Below, piece after piece: positions 1-11,732 of a DNA stretch of 64,000 bases. The DNA comes from Posidonia oceanica (lineage: Eukaryota > Streptophyta > Magnoliopsida > Alismatales > Posidoniaceae). The stretch lies in NCBI GenBank assembly GCA_037176725.1, contig JAZBRS010000026.1, positions 102,345,501-102,409,500 on the forward strand, written 5' to 3'. The notes beneath the pieces were generated by a model. It did no database searches. It worked only from the letters and a program-made list of their open reading frames with translations, and was not told where the DNA came from. How positions within the stretch are numbered: position 1 is the first letter of the stretch; the number at the start of each line of letters is the position of its first letter. Position numbers and translations under genes: made by a program.

Positions 1-1603
1 CCACAGTGAGTAACAGTTTGCATTTATAGTGCACATAGTTGGAGTCACATAACCGTCTACTGCAGATTTCTTGCAGATATTTGTTGTATTAGTCTGTATT
101 TATTTGTAAATTTCATATTTGTTTATGTTTAAATTTATTTAGGCTAATAGATCTTGTGAATGACGACTCAGATCGTTACATCACCAAAGAAGGTTCACGA
201 AGAGACCCCTCAGATCAAGCGATCGAGTCGCTTGTGAAGAATCAACTTTCAGGTTGCTGGGAGTTAGGATTGAAGGAAAAGAAATAATACATACCCCATC
301 TAGCGTCGAGATCTCAAATCTGCCATTTTTAAGTCTCTCGGAGGGGTATAAAGAAGGTGGGTTTGGAGGAGTGAATACATTTTCCCCCACTAATGCGGAT
401 GTATGCATAGATCTGAGCCAATAGATTCAGATGATGAAGAAGAAATCTATAGAGGAGAGAGGGGAGATAGGCCAGAAAACAAGGAGGGTTCAATCGGCCT
501 TAACAGTGACTGAGAAAATTCAAATCCCTTCTGCCAGTCATGTCTGGCTCTTAAGTGTTGAAGCCACTTTGCCTCCAAAGATTTACCCTACCCATCACAT
601 AATCGCCATAGAAGACTTTCCTGCAAAGACGATGCGCAGAGAGTGTTGGCCGCTGCTTTGCTGTTGTTGTGTTGGCGTTCTTCGCTTCCGGTCGACGGAG
701 ATTGCTGTTTGATGAAATTCCAAGTCATGTTGAAGTTGAAACTTTTTACGAACCAAATAGTGTCATAAGGGAAGCCTCTGATTTGACAGGAATCAAGACC
801 AAGATATGGTCCCATGGATCGACATAATTTGGGCTTCTAACTTTGGATTGATAAAGTGACTCCTTATTACGAGGTTTCGATGTAGTGAAGTTAACGTTAG
901 GGAAGTCTTATCTAAGAAGTCTTAACATGATCACCCCTTTGACCATGCGGTCTTATATACTTCCCCTTGTATTATTCGTGGTTTAATGACCACCCTTCTC
1001 TTTCATCTGTTGAGTTGGTTACGGAAAAATCACGTAAAATCTCTATGTTTACCATTGCATGTCAAAGGCAATAAGTTTTTGAGAAATAATCGAATGTCAT
1101 TTTTTATGCAAGTCAAAGGCATGGTATTCCCTCCTCGAATATGTTCATATCATGGAGAGAAACTAAAAGATAGACAGAATGATATGCTTTACAAAGGTCT
1201 TTTTTTTTTTTCCTTTTTTTTTCTTTTCTTTCTTTGGTTCCAATGGCGAGTCGTACTTTCTGTGGTTGTGGCCTTCTTCATCAAGAATTGCTTGCCATTG
1301 GGACTCGTCGGCACCAGCCTGGCACTCTGGGTCTTCCTTTCTGGGTTCTCTTAAATATCTACCGACCATAAAATTTCTGAATCCTGCTTGATTTATGAAA
1401 GCCCAGACATGTTGCATGTCCATCTTGCGGCAGGTGACAAGTGTATCCTTCCCGGCACATACACCGTGACTCGTTAAATGCTGCCACAGCAATATTATGT
1501 ACCTATCGTAAATATCCTTTAAAAGGAAGTTGTGTGTGATTGGTATGTAATTGGTAATGTGTATCATGTCAAATAAAAAAAAAGCTCTCTACGTTGGAAC
1601 ATG
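1..1603. other. Left-edge stretch without an assignable gene
   Basis: No gene of a family I recognise. It holds a short pyrimidine-rich run near 1200-1240 and scattered small open frames without family resemblance. One minus-strand frame at 1163-1567 is listed separately because its composition looks protein-like. Confidence 0.4.
1163..1567 (-). pseudogene. Unrecognised protein-like reading frame, possibly an exon remnant
   Basis: I do not recognise this frame. It is open for 134 codons. Its central part (about residues 20-110) has mixed charged and aromatic composition, with stretches such as DMQHVWAFINQAGFRNF and REPRKEDPECQAGADE, that looks more like real protein than random frame. The C-terminal end runs into a lysine-rich stretch encoded by a pyrimidine tract of the plus strand, so it is probably not the natural end. 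It could be one exon of a decayed gene or part of an old mobile element. No promoter, splice partner or stop context supports an intact gene. Confidence 0.2.
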
Positions 1604-1611
1604 TGTAAGAG

Positions 1612-2297
1612 TAGGCCATGGGTCAGAGTATGGACCTGAAATCGTGAGTCTAGACCTTGAAGTTAGGATCTGAGTGTAGAAAATAAGATCCATGGATCCA
1701 TGGACCTAGATCTGATAGACTCACTTATTTAGTTGGTAGAGTCTGGATTCTAAAATACCTAGACATGTGGACTCGAATTATATTATAATAATTATACTTA
1801 AATATATAATAATACTTAAAAGTTAAAAACCTAATTATATTTTAAGTTAAAAGTTAAAACCAACTTCATTTAATTTATTATTATATGTTTATTAAGTATT
1901 TAACTTTATCTTTCCTCTTTTTTTTACAAAGCAAGATGCAAATGAGCAAAGCTTGGTATCATATCAAATGAAGTTGATGATGCATGTGAAGTTGAGTAAC
2001 TCTTCTATTTGTGGTTAAAAACCTACATTCTTTTTTAAAAAAAGCTTTGAATGAATTATGTCATATTCATATGTAAAAATATTTTATTTGCCAATAGTAG
2101 AATGAAAAGTATGACATAAAGATGTAAAAATATGTGATTTCAAGCAGACCCGTCAGACCCAAAACATGGACCCAGACTCATTATTTTCATGGGTTTGGAT
2201 TTGGGTCTAGATTTAGATTTTAGATTACGGATCTAGACCTGGACCGAGGAAAAAAATGGGTCTGCGTATATGTAAACCCGACCCGTTGCCAAACCTA
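1612..2297. mobile_element. Non-autonomous hAT element (686 bp), relative of the 55-60 kb hAT
   Basis: The right end, read inward, is TAGGTTTGGCAACGGGTC and the left end is TAGGCCATGGGTCAGAG. Both resemble the termini of the larger hAT element at 55478-59892, which start TAGGTCTGGCAACGG. The flanking 8-mers, tgtaagag at 1604-1611 and tatgagag at 2298-2305, agree at 6 of 8 positions, as expected of an aged hAT target duplication. Both ends are rich in short subterminal motifs of the GGTCTAGATC / AGACCCGACCC type that also fill the ends of the larger element. No transposase frame is present; the middle is AT-rich. Inference: an internally deleted derivative mobilised in trans. Confidence 0.7.
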
Positions 2298-2409
2298 TAT
2301 GAGAGTCGAAAGAGACTCAAATGTGCCCAAGTGCACACATATACATATGTTTAATAAGAGACACTTATAGGACTTAAAAGATGCCACAAGTAAGGAAAAG
2401 TATTGGAAT

Positions 2410-3057
2410 TATTGGGATTTAATTAACAATACTATGGCTGCAAATAATTGTTGAATGTGGAATAAAATAGGATAGCAATATACGAATAATATATCAACAT
2501 CGAAATCAACTAGAAAAATTATGCAGAAGTGATACAAAGCAATTAATGGCAAACTAAATTAAGCAAACCACAAAAACACCAAATTTACGTGGAAACCTAG
2601 AAAGGAAAAACCACGATGCATGCCGGCAACGAATCTACTATCTTAACTAGGATGTGAACAATGTATTCTCAAATTCTCTTCACGACTTGATGAATAAACA
2701 AGAGAGATACAATATTATCTTATCTAGGGCAAAAAGCCTTAGATCTCACCAACAACTTCTTCTCCCAAGTTTACACAATTGGAGAATCAAATATCGAATA
2801 CGAACGTGATTCAAAACAATGGTGGAATACAAGAATAAACTCCTCCTTGGTCTTCTTCTTCCTCTTTCTTTCTTCTTCTCTCTCTTCTCACGCAGTCAGT
2901 ATCAATACATGAATAGGGAATTAATTCCTTTTTCCACTTCAATTGATCTTTTATATCCCAAATTAAATTCCAAATCCAATTAGGATTTGCACTTGTGTTC
3001 TGACACATATGTGGAATTAAAGCCATAATCGGGCTGGACCCATTATTGGGCTCAACA
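2410..3057 (-). repeat. 3' LTR of copia element A
   Basis: Direct repeat of 7078-7734. It starts TATTGGGATTT where the other copy has TGTTAGGATTT, and ends CTCAACA. It includes a CT-rich run near 2850-2890 shared with the other copy. Confidence 0.85.
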
Positions 3058-3119
3058 ATCTCCCCTTCTAGCTCACAGATAGAGGAACTCCAGTCTGCAA
3101 CTCTCATTGGGATTTCATA

Positions 3120-4450
3120 CTAGTAAACTGACTGCATGTACAACTGAAGCTTCTCTTTCGGAACAATCTTTGTCAGCATATCCGAAAGATTCTTTTTCTT
3201 GTCAATTTTCTTGAGCTTCATTGGCTACTTTTCGATCACATCATGCAACCAATGGTATCTAACATTAATGTGCTTTATTTGAGAATGATATGAAGTATTC
3301 TTGCTAAATCTATAGCACTCTGGTTATCACAGTAGACAACATAGTTTTTCTGTTGCAATCCCAACTCTTAGAGAAATCTTATCGACCATAACATATCTTT
3401 TTCTGCCTCTGTAGCTGCAATATATTCAACCTCTATCGTTGACAATGCAACACACTTCTGCAACTTGGATTACCAAGACACAGCTCCCCCCTACAAAAGT
3501 GAATAAATATTCAGAAGTAGATTTCCTATGATCAAGATTACCTGTCATGTCTGCATCTGTGTAACCTTCCAAAATTAGTTCTGAGCCTCCAAATCTCACA
3601 AACAACTTGAAACTTTCTCACTACACCAACTGCTTGAGCAATATCTAGCTTAGTGCATACCATAGCATATATTAAACTTCTCACTACAGAGGTGTAAGGA
3701 ACATGAGCCATTTATTCCTTCTCTTTCTTGGTAGAAGGGCATATCTGTCTGTTAAGTTTGAAGTGATCTGCTAGAGGAGTACTAACTGCCTTTGCATTTT
3801 TCATATTGAATTTTTCAAGCACCCGTTCAACATATTTTTCTTGTGACAACTATAATTTCTTGGATTTCCTATCACAAAAAATCTACATGTCCAAAATCTG
3901 ACGTGTTGGTCCTAAGTCCCTCATGTAAAAGGACTTGAATAAAACCTTTTTCAACCTAGCAATCATCTTCATATCCTGTCCAACTATGAGCATATCATCC
4001 ACATAAATGCAAAAGGGTAATAAATTTATCATATGGAAATTTCTTGATATAAGCACAATGATCTGCAACTGTCTTTTGGTACCCATGATTCATCATAAAT
4101 GAATCGAATTTCTTATACCACTATCAAGGTACCTGTTGCAAACCATAAAGGCTCTTTTTCAACCTGCAAACCATGTGCTCTTTTCCTTTTACTTCAAATC
4201 CTTTTGGCTGCAACATGTAGATCTCTTCCTTCAAATCACCATGGAGAAAAGCAGTCTTCACATCTAACTGCCCAATTTCAAGATCCATGCTAGCTACCAA
4301 TTCCAAGATTATCCGAATGGAAGTCATGTTCACCACTGGAGAGGAGATCTCATCAAAATCAATGCCTTGTTTCTGACTAAAGTCTTTTACAACTAATCTG
4401 GTTTTGTACTTCAAAAGCTTATCAATTCCATCATTTTTCATCTTGAACAC
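3120..4450 (-). pseudogene. Copia A reverse transcriptase and RNase H remnants
   Basis: The 4124-4450 frame carries the start of the copia RT domain (KTRLVVKDFSQKQGIDFDE, then LDVKTAFLHGDLKEEIYM and KKSLYGLQQ). The 3883-4086 frame continues it with YVDDMLIVG, the catalytic YVDD box. Below 3800 the minus strand still resembles copia RNase H but is broken by stops and frameshifts. Family knowledge: this region copies the element RNA into DNA. No intact enzyme can be made. Confidence 0.85.
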
Positions 4451-4565
4451 CCACTTATTCTTTAATGTTTTTCTGTCTTAGGGAAGATTAACTAACTCAT
4501 AAGTATCATTCTTCTACAAGGAACTCGTCTCTTCTTGCATAGCCTTGAACCGCAAGTTCTTGTCT

Positions 4566-5803
4566 TTATGAGTTTGTACTTCTTGAAAAGTCTCTGGCAC
4601 CCCCCTCTTCTATAAGCAAAATATACTCAAATGTAGGATACCTTGATGATAGTCGATGCTCTCTATCAGGTCTCTTGGCCTGAGACTCTACGATCTCCTC
4701 TTGATGATGTTGCTCTCCCTGTTGAGGAACATTCTGTTCTAGTTCATCATCACTGTCGCCTACATGTGAAATTCCATCCACATCATCCTCGCCATGCTCT
4801 TCTCCCTCATCTCTTGTTGCTTGTTGTACTTGAGGAAAGACTGGTGTAAGATCTACAATACCATCAACCTATCTTGACTCAATTCTCAGCTTTCTCTACA
4901 TTTGCACCTGCCTGATCTTCATGAATGATCACATCTTTGTGCCTGATCATCTTTTTATTTTCTTGGTCCCACAATCTGTAACCAAACTGTTAATCTCCAT
5001 ATCCCATAAAAATACATGGAACTGCTTTATCATCAAGCTTCTGTCTCTGCTCTTTGGGTACATATGAAAATGCCTTACACCCAAACACTTTCAAATGAGA
5101 ATATGATGCTTCTTTTCCTATCCACATACTCTCTGGAATATTCATATATATCCAATGGAACTAACGGAGACCTGTTAATTAAGTAACAAGCAGTACAAAC
5201 AGCTTCACCTTAGAAGGTCTTAAGTAGCTTTGCCATCTTCAACATGCATCTCACTCTTTCTACAATGGTGTGATTCATCCTTTCAGCCACATCATTGTGT
5301 TGTGGTGTATCAGGTAAATTCTTCTCATGTCTTTTGCCGTATTTTGAACTATAGCCTTTAAAAGACTTAGAAGTGTACTCCCCTCCATTATCAGTTCTAA
5401 GATATTTCAACCTTTTATCTGTCTCTCTTTCTACCGTGGCATGAAATTGTTGAAAGCACTTAAACACCAAGTCCTTTGTTATGAGAAAATAAACCCACAC
5501 TTTCCTAGATGCATCATCAATAAAAGTAGCAAAATACTTATTGTCGTCTATTGACTCAATATCAAATGGACCACAAACATCAGAGTAAACCAAATCTAGT
5601 GTATTATTTTTCCTTTCTGATACTCTCTTAAAAGAAATTCTATGGTACTTCCCATACAAGAAAACCTCGCATGGACTGTAAGTCACTCCTTTTACTAGAG
5701 ATATAAGTGACTTCTTTTCCAAAATCTGTAATTCTTTCTCGCTCATGTGCCTAAGCCTCTTGTGCCATAAATCTGCAAAAGAATTCTCTTGAATTGTATT
5801 CAA
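4566..5803 (-). pseudogene. Copia A GAG-pre-integrase and integrase remnant
   Basis: The 5210-5803 frame begins with the zinc-binding GAG-pre-integrase signature (LWHKRLRHMSEKELQIL). It continues into the integrase core with DLVYSDVCGPF, the catalytic TDNGGEY segment and the QHNDVAERMN segment that holds the catalytic glutamate. The integrase C-terminal part and the linker to RT extend down to about 4566 with several stops. Confidence 0.85.
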
Positions 5804-5890
5804 GCTACTCTTTCACACCTTTGCATAGGTCTTGTACATAGAACAACATGCACTCTCTCTAGTAATAACTAATGATCTTTTGGTACACTT

Positions 5891-6990
5891 CTATTTTCCA
5901 CCACCAAGGTCGTTGTGGTATCCCTCTCTGTCTAGAGCTATACAAGAAATCAAATTAAGGCATAAATCAAGAACATGACGAACATCTTTCAAAAGTAAAG
6001 TGCATCCAACATCTGTCTGTAGACAAACATCACCTATTCCTAAAATCTTTGAGCGGCTATAATTTCCCATCTTCATTGTCCCAAAGTTTCCTATTCTATA
6101 AGAAATGAAGATGTTCTCATTTGAAGTAGCATGTTACATAGCTCCAGAATCCACTACCCACTTAGTACCTTGGTGATTCCAACATGCAAACATTGCTCCT
6201 CTCTAGATGTAAGCACAACCACGTTGTTATCTAACACTACAACTGTTGTATTCTTGTCATCTTCCTTTTTCTAATTTTTGCCTTCGGTTTGGTCTTTTAG
6301 CCAAATCTTGCAGTTCCTATTCAAGTGACATTCTTTGCTGCAATGGAAACATGCTTCAATCTACCTCTAGATTTATTACATCATTTTAATTATGATTTGT
6401 TCTGATTCCTCCCCCTATTCTGTGTGACAAAAGCATGTCCACTACCTGTACCAGTTGACTTTCTCATTGTTTCTTCATTGAACAAGCTGTCAGCAATAAT
6501 ATTCATGGATAATTTACTATCTAGAGTCGAATTACTAACTGATACGACCAAGGTCTCACAACTGTCTAGTAAAGATCCCAAAAGCAACAAAGCCTGAAGC
6601 TTATTGTCTAAATTCATCTTCATTGCTGTCAACTGGTTCACAATACTTTTGAAATCATTCAAATGCCCTACAATGCTGCTACATTCTTTAAATTTCAAGT
6701 TTACTAATGTCTTGATAAAAAAAACCTTATCTTGCAATCTTGTACTCAAACACATATTCTAACTTTTTCCGCAATGATCGTGCATTCTTTTCTTCTGACA
6801 CATGATGAAACACATTTTCATCTAACCACTATCTAATAATTGTACTAGCAGTTTTCCTATTCTACTTGTTCCAATCCTTATCTGATATGTCTGTTGGTTT
6901 TGCTTCATCACCCTCTATTGGGTCATACAAATCCTTACAGTAAATGATGTCCTCCATCTTGGGCTTTCAAATTTGCCAATTGCTTTTTGT
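5891..6990 (-). pseudogene. Copia A gag, zinc knuckle and protease remnant
   Basis: The gag-type frame at 6390-6755 contains STRLQDKVFFIKTLVNLKF and similar UBN2-like sequence. A CCHC knuckle follows at about 6290-6360 (CFHCSKECHLNRNC, spacing C-x2-C-x4-H-x4-C intact). Near 6140-6165 the protease active-site box reads VVDSGAM and is followed at once by a stop codon. The downstream protease segment (MGNYSRSKILGIGDVCLQTD) is at 5891-6076. Confidence 0.8.
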
Positions 6991-7077
6991 CAACTTTATC
7001 ATAGGATCAACTGAATCTGTCATCATAATCCACACAAAATACAGGTAGCAGTAACCAACCAAAGTTCTGGTAACACT

Positions 7078-7734
7078 TGTTAGGATTTAACCAACAATAC
7101 TATGGCTACAAATAATTATTGAATGTAGACCAAAATAGGATGACGATATATGAACAATATATCAACACCGAAATCAACCAAAAAAGTTATGCAAAAGCGA
7201 TAGAAAGCAAATAATGGCAAACCAAATTAAGCAAACTACAAAAACACTAAATTTAAGTGAAAACCTGAAAAGAGAAAAACCATAGGGTATCGGCAACGAA
7301 TCCACTGTCTCAACTAGAATGTGGACAATGTCTTCTCAAGTTCTCTTCATGACTTGAATAATAAACAAGAGAGAGACAAAATTACCTCATATAGGATGAA
7401 AAACCCTAGATCTCACCAATAACTCCTTTCTCCAAGTCTATACACTTGGAGACGCCAACATCAAATACGAACGTGATCCGGAACAGTAGTGGAATGTATG
7501 AATAGACTCCTCTTTGGTCTTCTTCTTCCTTTTTCATTCTTCTTCTCTCTCTTTCTCTCTCTTCTCACGCAATTGACGTTAATACGTGAACAGGTAGTTA
7601 ATTTCATCTGCCACTTCAATTGATCTTTTATATCCCAAATTAAATTCCAAATCCAATTAGGATTTGCGCATGTGTTCTAACACATGTGTGGCATTAAAGC
7701 CATAATCGGGTTGGACTCATTATTGGGCCCAACA
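7078..7734 (-). repeat. 5' LTR of copia element A
   Basis: Begins TGTTAGGATTT and ends GGGCCCAACA, with TG...CA termini. It is the direct repeat of 2410-3057. Confidence 0.85.
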
Positions 7735-8505
7735 ATTAAATAGTTTCACGTTAGAAAAAAGTGAATATTGGACTTGTGGCTATATATATAAATGGACCTC
7801 TTTACTCATTGACAATTAATTTTGAGTTATATGTCTATATTTCAACACTCTAAACAATAATCAAAATTATGTGCTAATCTTAAGATGCAACGTACAAGAC
7901 AAAAGTAGTGGCATACAGCCATACAAGAAGAGTATTCTGTGGTATATTTCTTTCACAAAAGACACTCACGAATGATCATGGAAACGTAATACTAATCAAG
8001 ATTATCTGCAAATTTTGAGATGTAAAGTAGAAGACAGAAGTAATGGCATGAAGCCATACAGGAGGAGTATTCTTTGGTATATTTCTTTCTTTCACAGAAA
8101 AATACCACATAAGATCATGGGTTACAAAATACTTCCCTATACACATTAGTTGATGAAAAAACAAACATATACATGCAGTCGTGCACTTTGAGCCTAATTA
8201 TTTTGTCAGTCATGCTCTTTGAACCTAACAAGTACTTTATTCTTTGTTGTTTGGTTCACAGTAAACAATAGTTACTTAATTTTGTACTCACTGAATTCTT
8301 CCTAGAAGCATCGTTCAGTGGAATTAAAGTTGATGTTGGAGAAAACAAATGGAGAAGAAATCCCAAAAGAGACTTGAATTATCATATCCCATATGTTGAG
8401 AATTGAGACTGCTAATCGAAAGGGATGACCTTAGGATTCTCCATTGCTTGAAAATCATTATTACTACACCCAATCTAGATATTCTATGTCCTCTACCAAA
8501 AAGAC
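7735..8505. repeat. Intergenic stretch with a ~135-bp imperfect tandem duplication
   Basis: About 7857-7983 and 7993-8120 are diverged direct copies. Shared landmarks are taatcaa.attat, the aagac.aaagta.tggcat segment, agccataca.gaggagtattct and ggtatatttctttc, in the same order. No gene seen. Confidence 0.6.
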
Positions 8506-8508
8506 TAA

Positions 8509-8952
8509 GACTCTATTTAGAACTGCTTCTGGATGGTTTTTGAATAATTAGCTTCTGATAAACATGAAAAAACACAAAAATAGTTCTAAACAGTGTCTAA
8601 CTCTCCCACTTCTCACAGAAGCTACAGCTTCTGGATGAGGAAAATTATGTGTAAATTCATGGTTTTCCAGAAGTTAGCTGAAATGAGTTTTTAGTAGAAA
8701 CTAGATAAATAATGTATGTAATTACAATGATAGCATTATTATTTTTGTAATTATTATATTTGTAATGAGAGAAATTGAGAAATATGTAATTTAACTGTTG
8801 GTAGAATCTAATTTTTACCAATAGATCTTTATTTACTAAATAAAATTTTTGAAGGTAATCTAGAATCTAGCTTCTACAAAAACTCTCAAAAGCAAACTTC
8901 TAGAAAAAACTTAGAATCTCACATCTGCATTTAGAAGATTCCAAACGGGGTC
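8509..8952. mobile_element. MITE-like element(s) with TAA target sites
   Basis: A TAA at 8506-8508 is followed by GACTCTATTTAGAACT. The inverted partner GACACTGTTTAGAACT lies at 8582-8597, followed by TAA (14 of 16 matches), giving an 89-bp element. A second right-hand terminus of the same type (inward GACCCCGTTTGGAATC) ends at 8952, again followed by TAA. The segment is therefore either one 444-bp element with a small one nested at its left end, or two neighbours. TAA target duplications and G-rich ends with GTTTGG/GTTTAG fit PIF/Harbinger (Tourist-type) MITEs. Confidence 0.5.
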
Positions 8953-8955
8953 TAA

Positions 8956-9178
8956 GAATTCGTTTGGTAAAGCTTCAGCTTCTGGACCTAAGTGTAGAAG
9001 CTAGCTTCTGGCTGGACGTAGTCATATCCCAGCTTCTGGAAATGTAAAGGAATCATTATTTCAAAAGCTGTTTAATTCTGAGAAGCTGATAGTATTTGGT
9101 AGAACTGTTGAAGCATTGTTTATTCTGATTGGAAGCTACATACTCAAAAGTTGTCCAAAAACTTTAACAAACTAATCC
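8956..9178. mobile_element. MITE-like element (223 bp), TAA flanked
   Basis: The left end is GAATTCGTTTGGTAAAGCTT and the inward-read right end is GGATTAGTTTGTTAAAGTTT, matching at 16 of 20 positions. TAA lies on both sides (8953-8955 and 9179-9181). The left TAA is shared with the preceding element. No coding capacity. Confidence 0.6.
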
Positions 9179-9181
9179 TAA

Positions 9182-11216
9182 GGGTCTGTTGACGATGCGA
9201 AGTTATGTCCCAGTGTCAGGATGTGAACTTCTTCTATATGGGAAAAACTTGAAATGGGCTCAACATCTCTGTCTGTCTGATGACATGGAATCTGAAGTTA
9301 TACTGTAGCTCTGCTCCATTAATAGTGGTGCAGTGGGATGAATATTACATAATTGCATGCATTGCTGAAGAAGAAAAAAACAAAAACTCCTGGTCAAAGG
9401 AAGACCCATATTATGATTACTCTGAACAAGAGACTGCTCATGGAAATCTGCATATTCTGTGTCTTCATTCACTATAGCTGTAAGCCCGTAAAGGCCTAGA
9501 AATTAAAGTGTCTAAAGAAATTTGGTTATATCTTAGTTTTCAGAAAGGGCTTAATGTCTTATTGTCTTGTGAGTGGGCAATGATTTTTCTAATATCAATC
9601 TCCAATGGTTGGCATATGATAGGACCAATCCAAGCAGCCATAATGAAGATCAAAGTATTATAGTTGTTCATGTAGGTCCCCTTAACAGTCCAAAGTATCC
9701 ATTGGTTGGCATCTAGGAATACCCATTTCAGACTGTCTCGTTTCATTCACGACTGTGCTAATGGGATTGAGATGATTAGACAAGAGTTGGGCGTTCAAAT
9801 CAAACTAGTTATTTATATCAGAAAACTTGTAGAACAATGTTTTTGAGTCCGCAACTTGGTTTGCAAATGAGCTTGCGACTTTGAGATAGGTGGATTGAAC
9901 TTGGTTGAAAAGGCTGTTGCTTTGAGATTGGTGCGTAGAACTTTGTTCAAAAACTATGTAAAGTAGTGGATCATAACTAATCATGCTTCTACTTAGTTTA
10001 ATGTTCTCATTAATTATACTGTTTACATATAATATAATAAGGAAGCATCATTTCGTACACTAACAATTAATCGGTAAGAAGACAAGAAGGCTGCTTTAAA
10101 TATTTGAAAGTGAAACTAGATTAGATAAGAAAGTTGATTACGATCAACTGATTGGTGTGGAAAAGGTAAAGGAAGAACCATAACCAAAAAGCTGATACCG
10201 TCGGGTTTTGGACATTGAGATTTTCACATGCATGCGCCAAAATTTTCTTCGCACTACATTGGGAAGAACCCAATAGGTCAAACCATAAGGTGTTGACTTT
10301 CGTGTCAGTGCCACGTCATCACATGTCTCACTGCTCGAGGAGAGGAGCTGACATGTGAAATATTGAATGCATCTGTCTTCCATGTGATAGCTAGCATGCA
10401 TGCATGCATTAGAATATATTGAATAAAAGAGACCATCTAAAACAAACCCGAACAGCTGCTCCTCCCTCACCAATGATTAGTCCCCAAACCCACCAAATCC
10501 ATGCAGCAATCCAAAATGCTATTCAACAGAAGCTCACCAGCAGCAGCTTTCAAACTAGCATGCAGTCTGAAAGCTACAGCTAACAAGGTTTCAATTATGT
10601 GTCCCTCTACAGCTAATAACAAGCATGCAGTTCATTGCTCATGTCCAAGTTATACTTACAAGTAAAGGGCATGCATGAAGCCGTCTTCGTTTGACTGAAG
10701 AAGATGCATGTCCCTACGTTCACATGCTCAAATGAGATAAATATTGACTAAGAACGGTTGGAAGGTTTATAAAAGACCAAGCCAGGGACACATTGCATCT
10801 TAGCTACAGTAATAGAAATTTGAACACAAAGTTGGATGTATCAGATTGTGGTGTAAGACAACATGTTTACTGGATAGGTTTAGCGGGGGGTGAGTGGGTG
10901 GGGGGAGAGATCCTGGAGGAGGAAAACTTACCTCAGAAGGCACAAGGATGAGTATATATATATGTGTGAGTTGTACTATCACCATATGCCTTCGGCCTTC
11001 AGAGCATATTTGACAATGTTAAATTGGAACGACAACCATTGTTGGCTGATCCATCATTCTCTTCAAACTTTTTAACGACTCATCATTATTATAATATAGT
11101 GAAGAGAACTTGCATTTGGAGGAAGAATCTAGGATGGGTGTTTAAAACTCATAAAGCATGCTAATGGAGGAAGTGAAGGAAAAACATATTTAAGATACAT
11201 GAGTCTCTCTCTCTCT

Positions 11217-11275
<59 letters not shown>

Positions 11276-11660
11276 GGATGCCCATTAAAAGAGTTCGAAA
11301 TGGACATCTTCGATTAATATTATGCCAAGAATAATATTGTACATGATAGCATTCTTTCTTCTTTCCAGCTATTCTTCCTGAGACCTCCACAGACATATTT
11401 AACACTTACATGAATGTGGAACCCTAGCTAGAAATTTTTGCTTAGAAAAGACACTAGCTAGTGGACACAAATTAAGATAAGACTGCCCGATGAGAGGAAA
11501 GCTCTCGGAACATCTCTTATGGATGTTCCACAAAAATGGAGGTTCACACCATCTAACCAACAACTAACAATTATTTGTATTCTTCTTCTTCTTAATTAAT
11601 ATTCTAGTACATTGATTAATTAGCATATCGCAAGTACATTTATCATGTTCACCAACTTTT
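9182..11660. other. Intergenic region upstream of the HLS1-like gene
   Basis: No recognisable gene. A TATAAA-like box occurs near 10766-10775 and a 54-codon frame at 10501-10665, but neither has supporting evidence. A GCATGCATGC run lies near 10396-10407. A CT microsatellite is listed separately. Confidence 0.4.
11203..11275. repeat. CT/GA microsatellite
   Basis: A near-perfect (CT)n run of about 70 bp with one AGAT interruption near 11217-11220, about 460 bp upstream of the HLS1-like start codon. Such runs are common in plant promoters; whether it acts here is unknown. Confidence 0.9.
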
Positions 11661-11664
11661 CCCC

Positions 11665-11673
11665 TTTATATAG
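11665..11673 (+). promoter_or_regulatory. Probable TATA box of the HLS1-like gene
   Basis: TTTATATAG lies about 60-68 bp upstream of the start codon at 11733, a typical spacing for a plant TATA box with a short leader. Inferred from sequence only. Confidence 0.5.
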
Positions 11674-11732
11674 TGGGCAATGCCAACCAAAACCAAAGGA
11701 AGGAAGAGAGGTAAACTGAAGTCCAAAGGGAT

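Larger units (their letters stand above)
2410..7734 (-). mobile_element. Ty1/copia LTR retrotransposon A, degenerate, both LTRs present
   Basis: Two direct repeats of about 650 bp (2410-3057 and 7078-7734) flank a minus-strand gag-protease-integrase-RT-RNase H series, the copia order. The upper copy begins TGTTAGG and ends CCCAACA. Just inside the 5' LTR (upper coordinates) the minus strand reads GTTACCAGAACTTTGG, a decayed version of the usual initiator-Met tRNA primer site GGTATCAGAGC. Reading frames are broken throughout, so the element is dead. The LTRs differ visibly at many positions, which points to an old insertion. I could not find a convincing 5-bp target duplication. Confidence 0.9.

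Noticed and set aside
10501..10665. 54-codon ATG-to-stop frame upstream of the HLS1-like gene
   Set aside because: No resemblance to a known peptide, no conserved motif, and length is within chance expectation.
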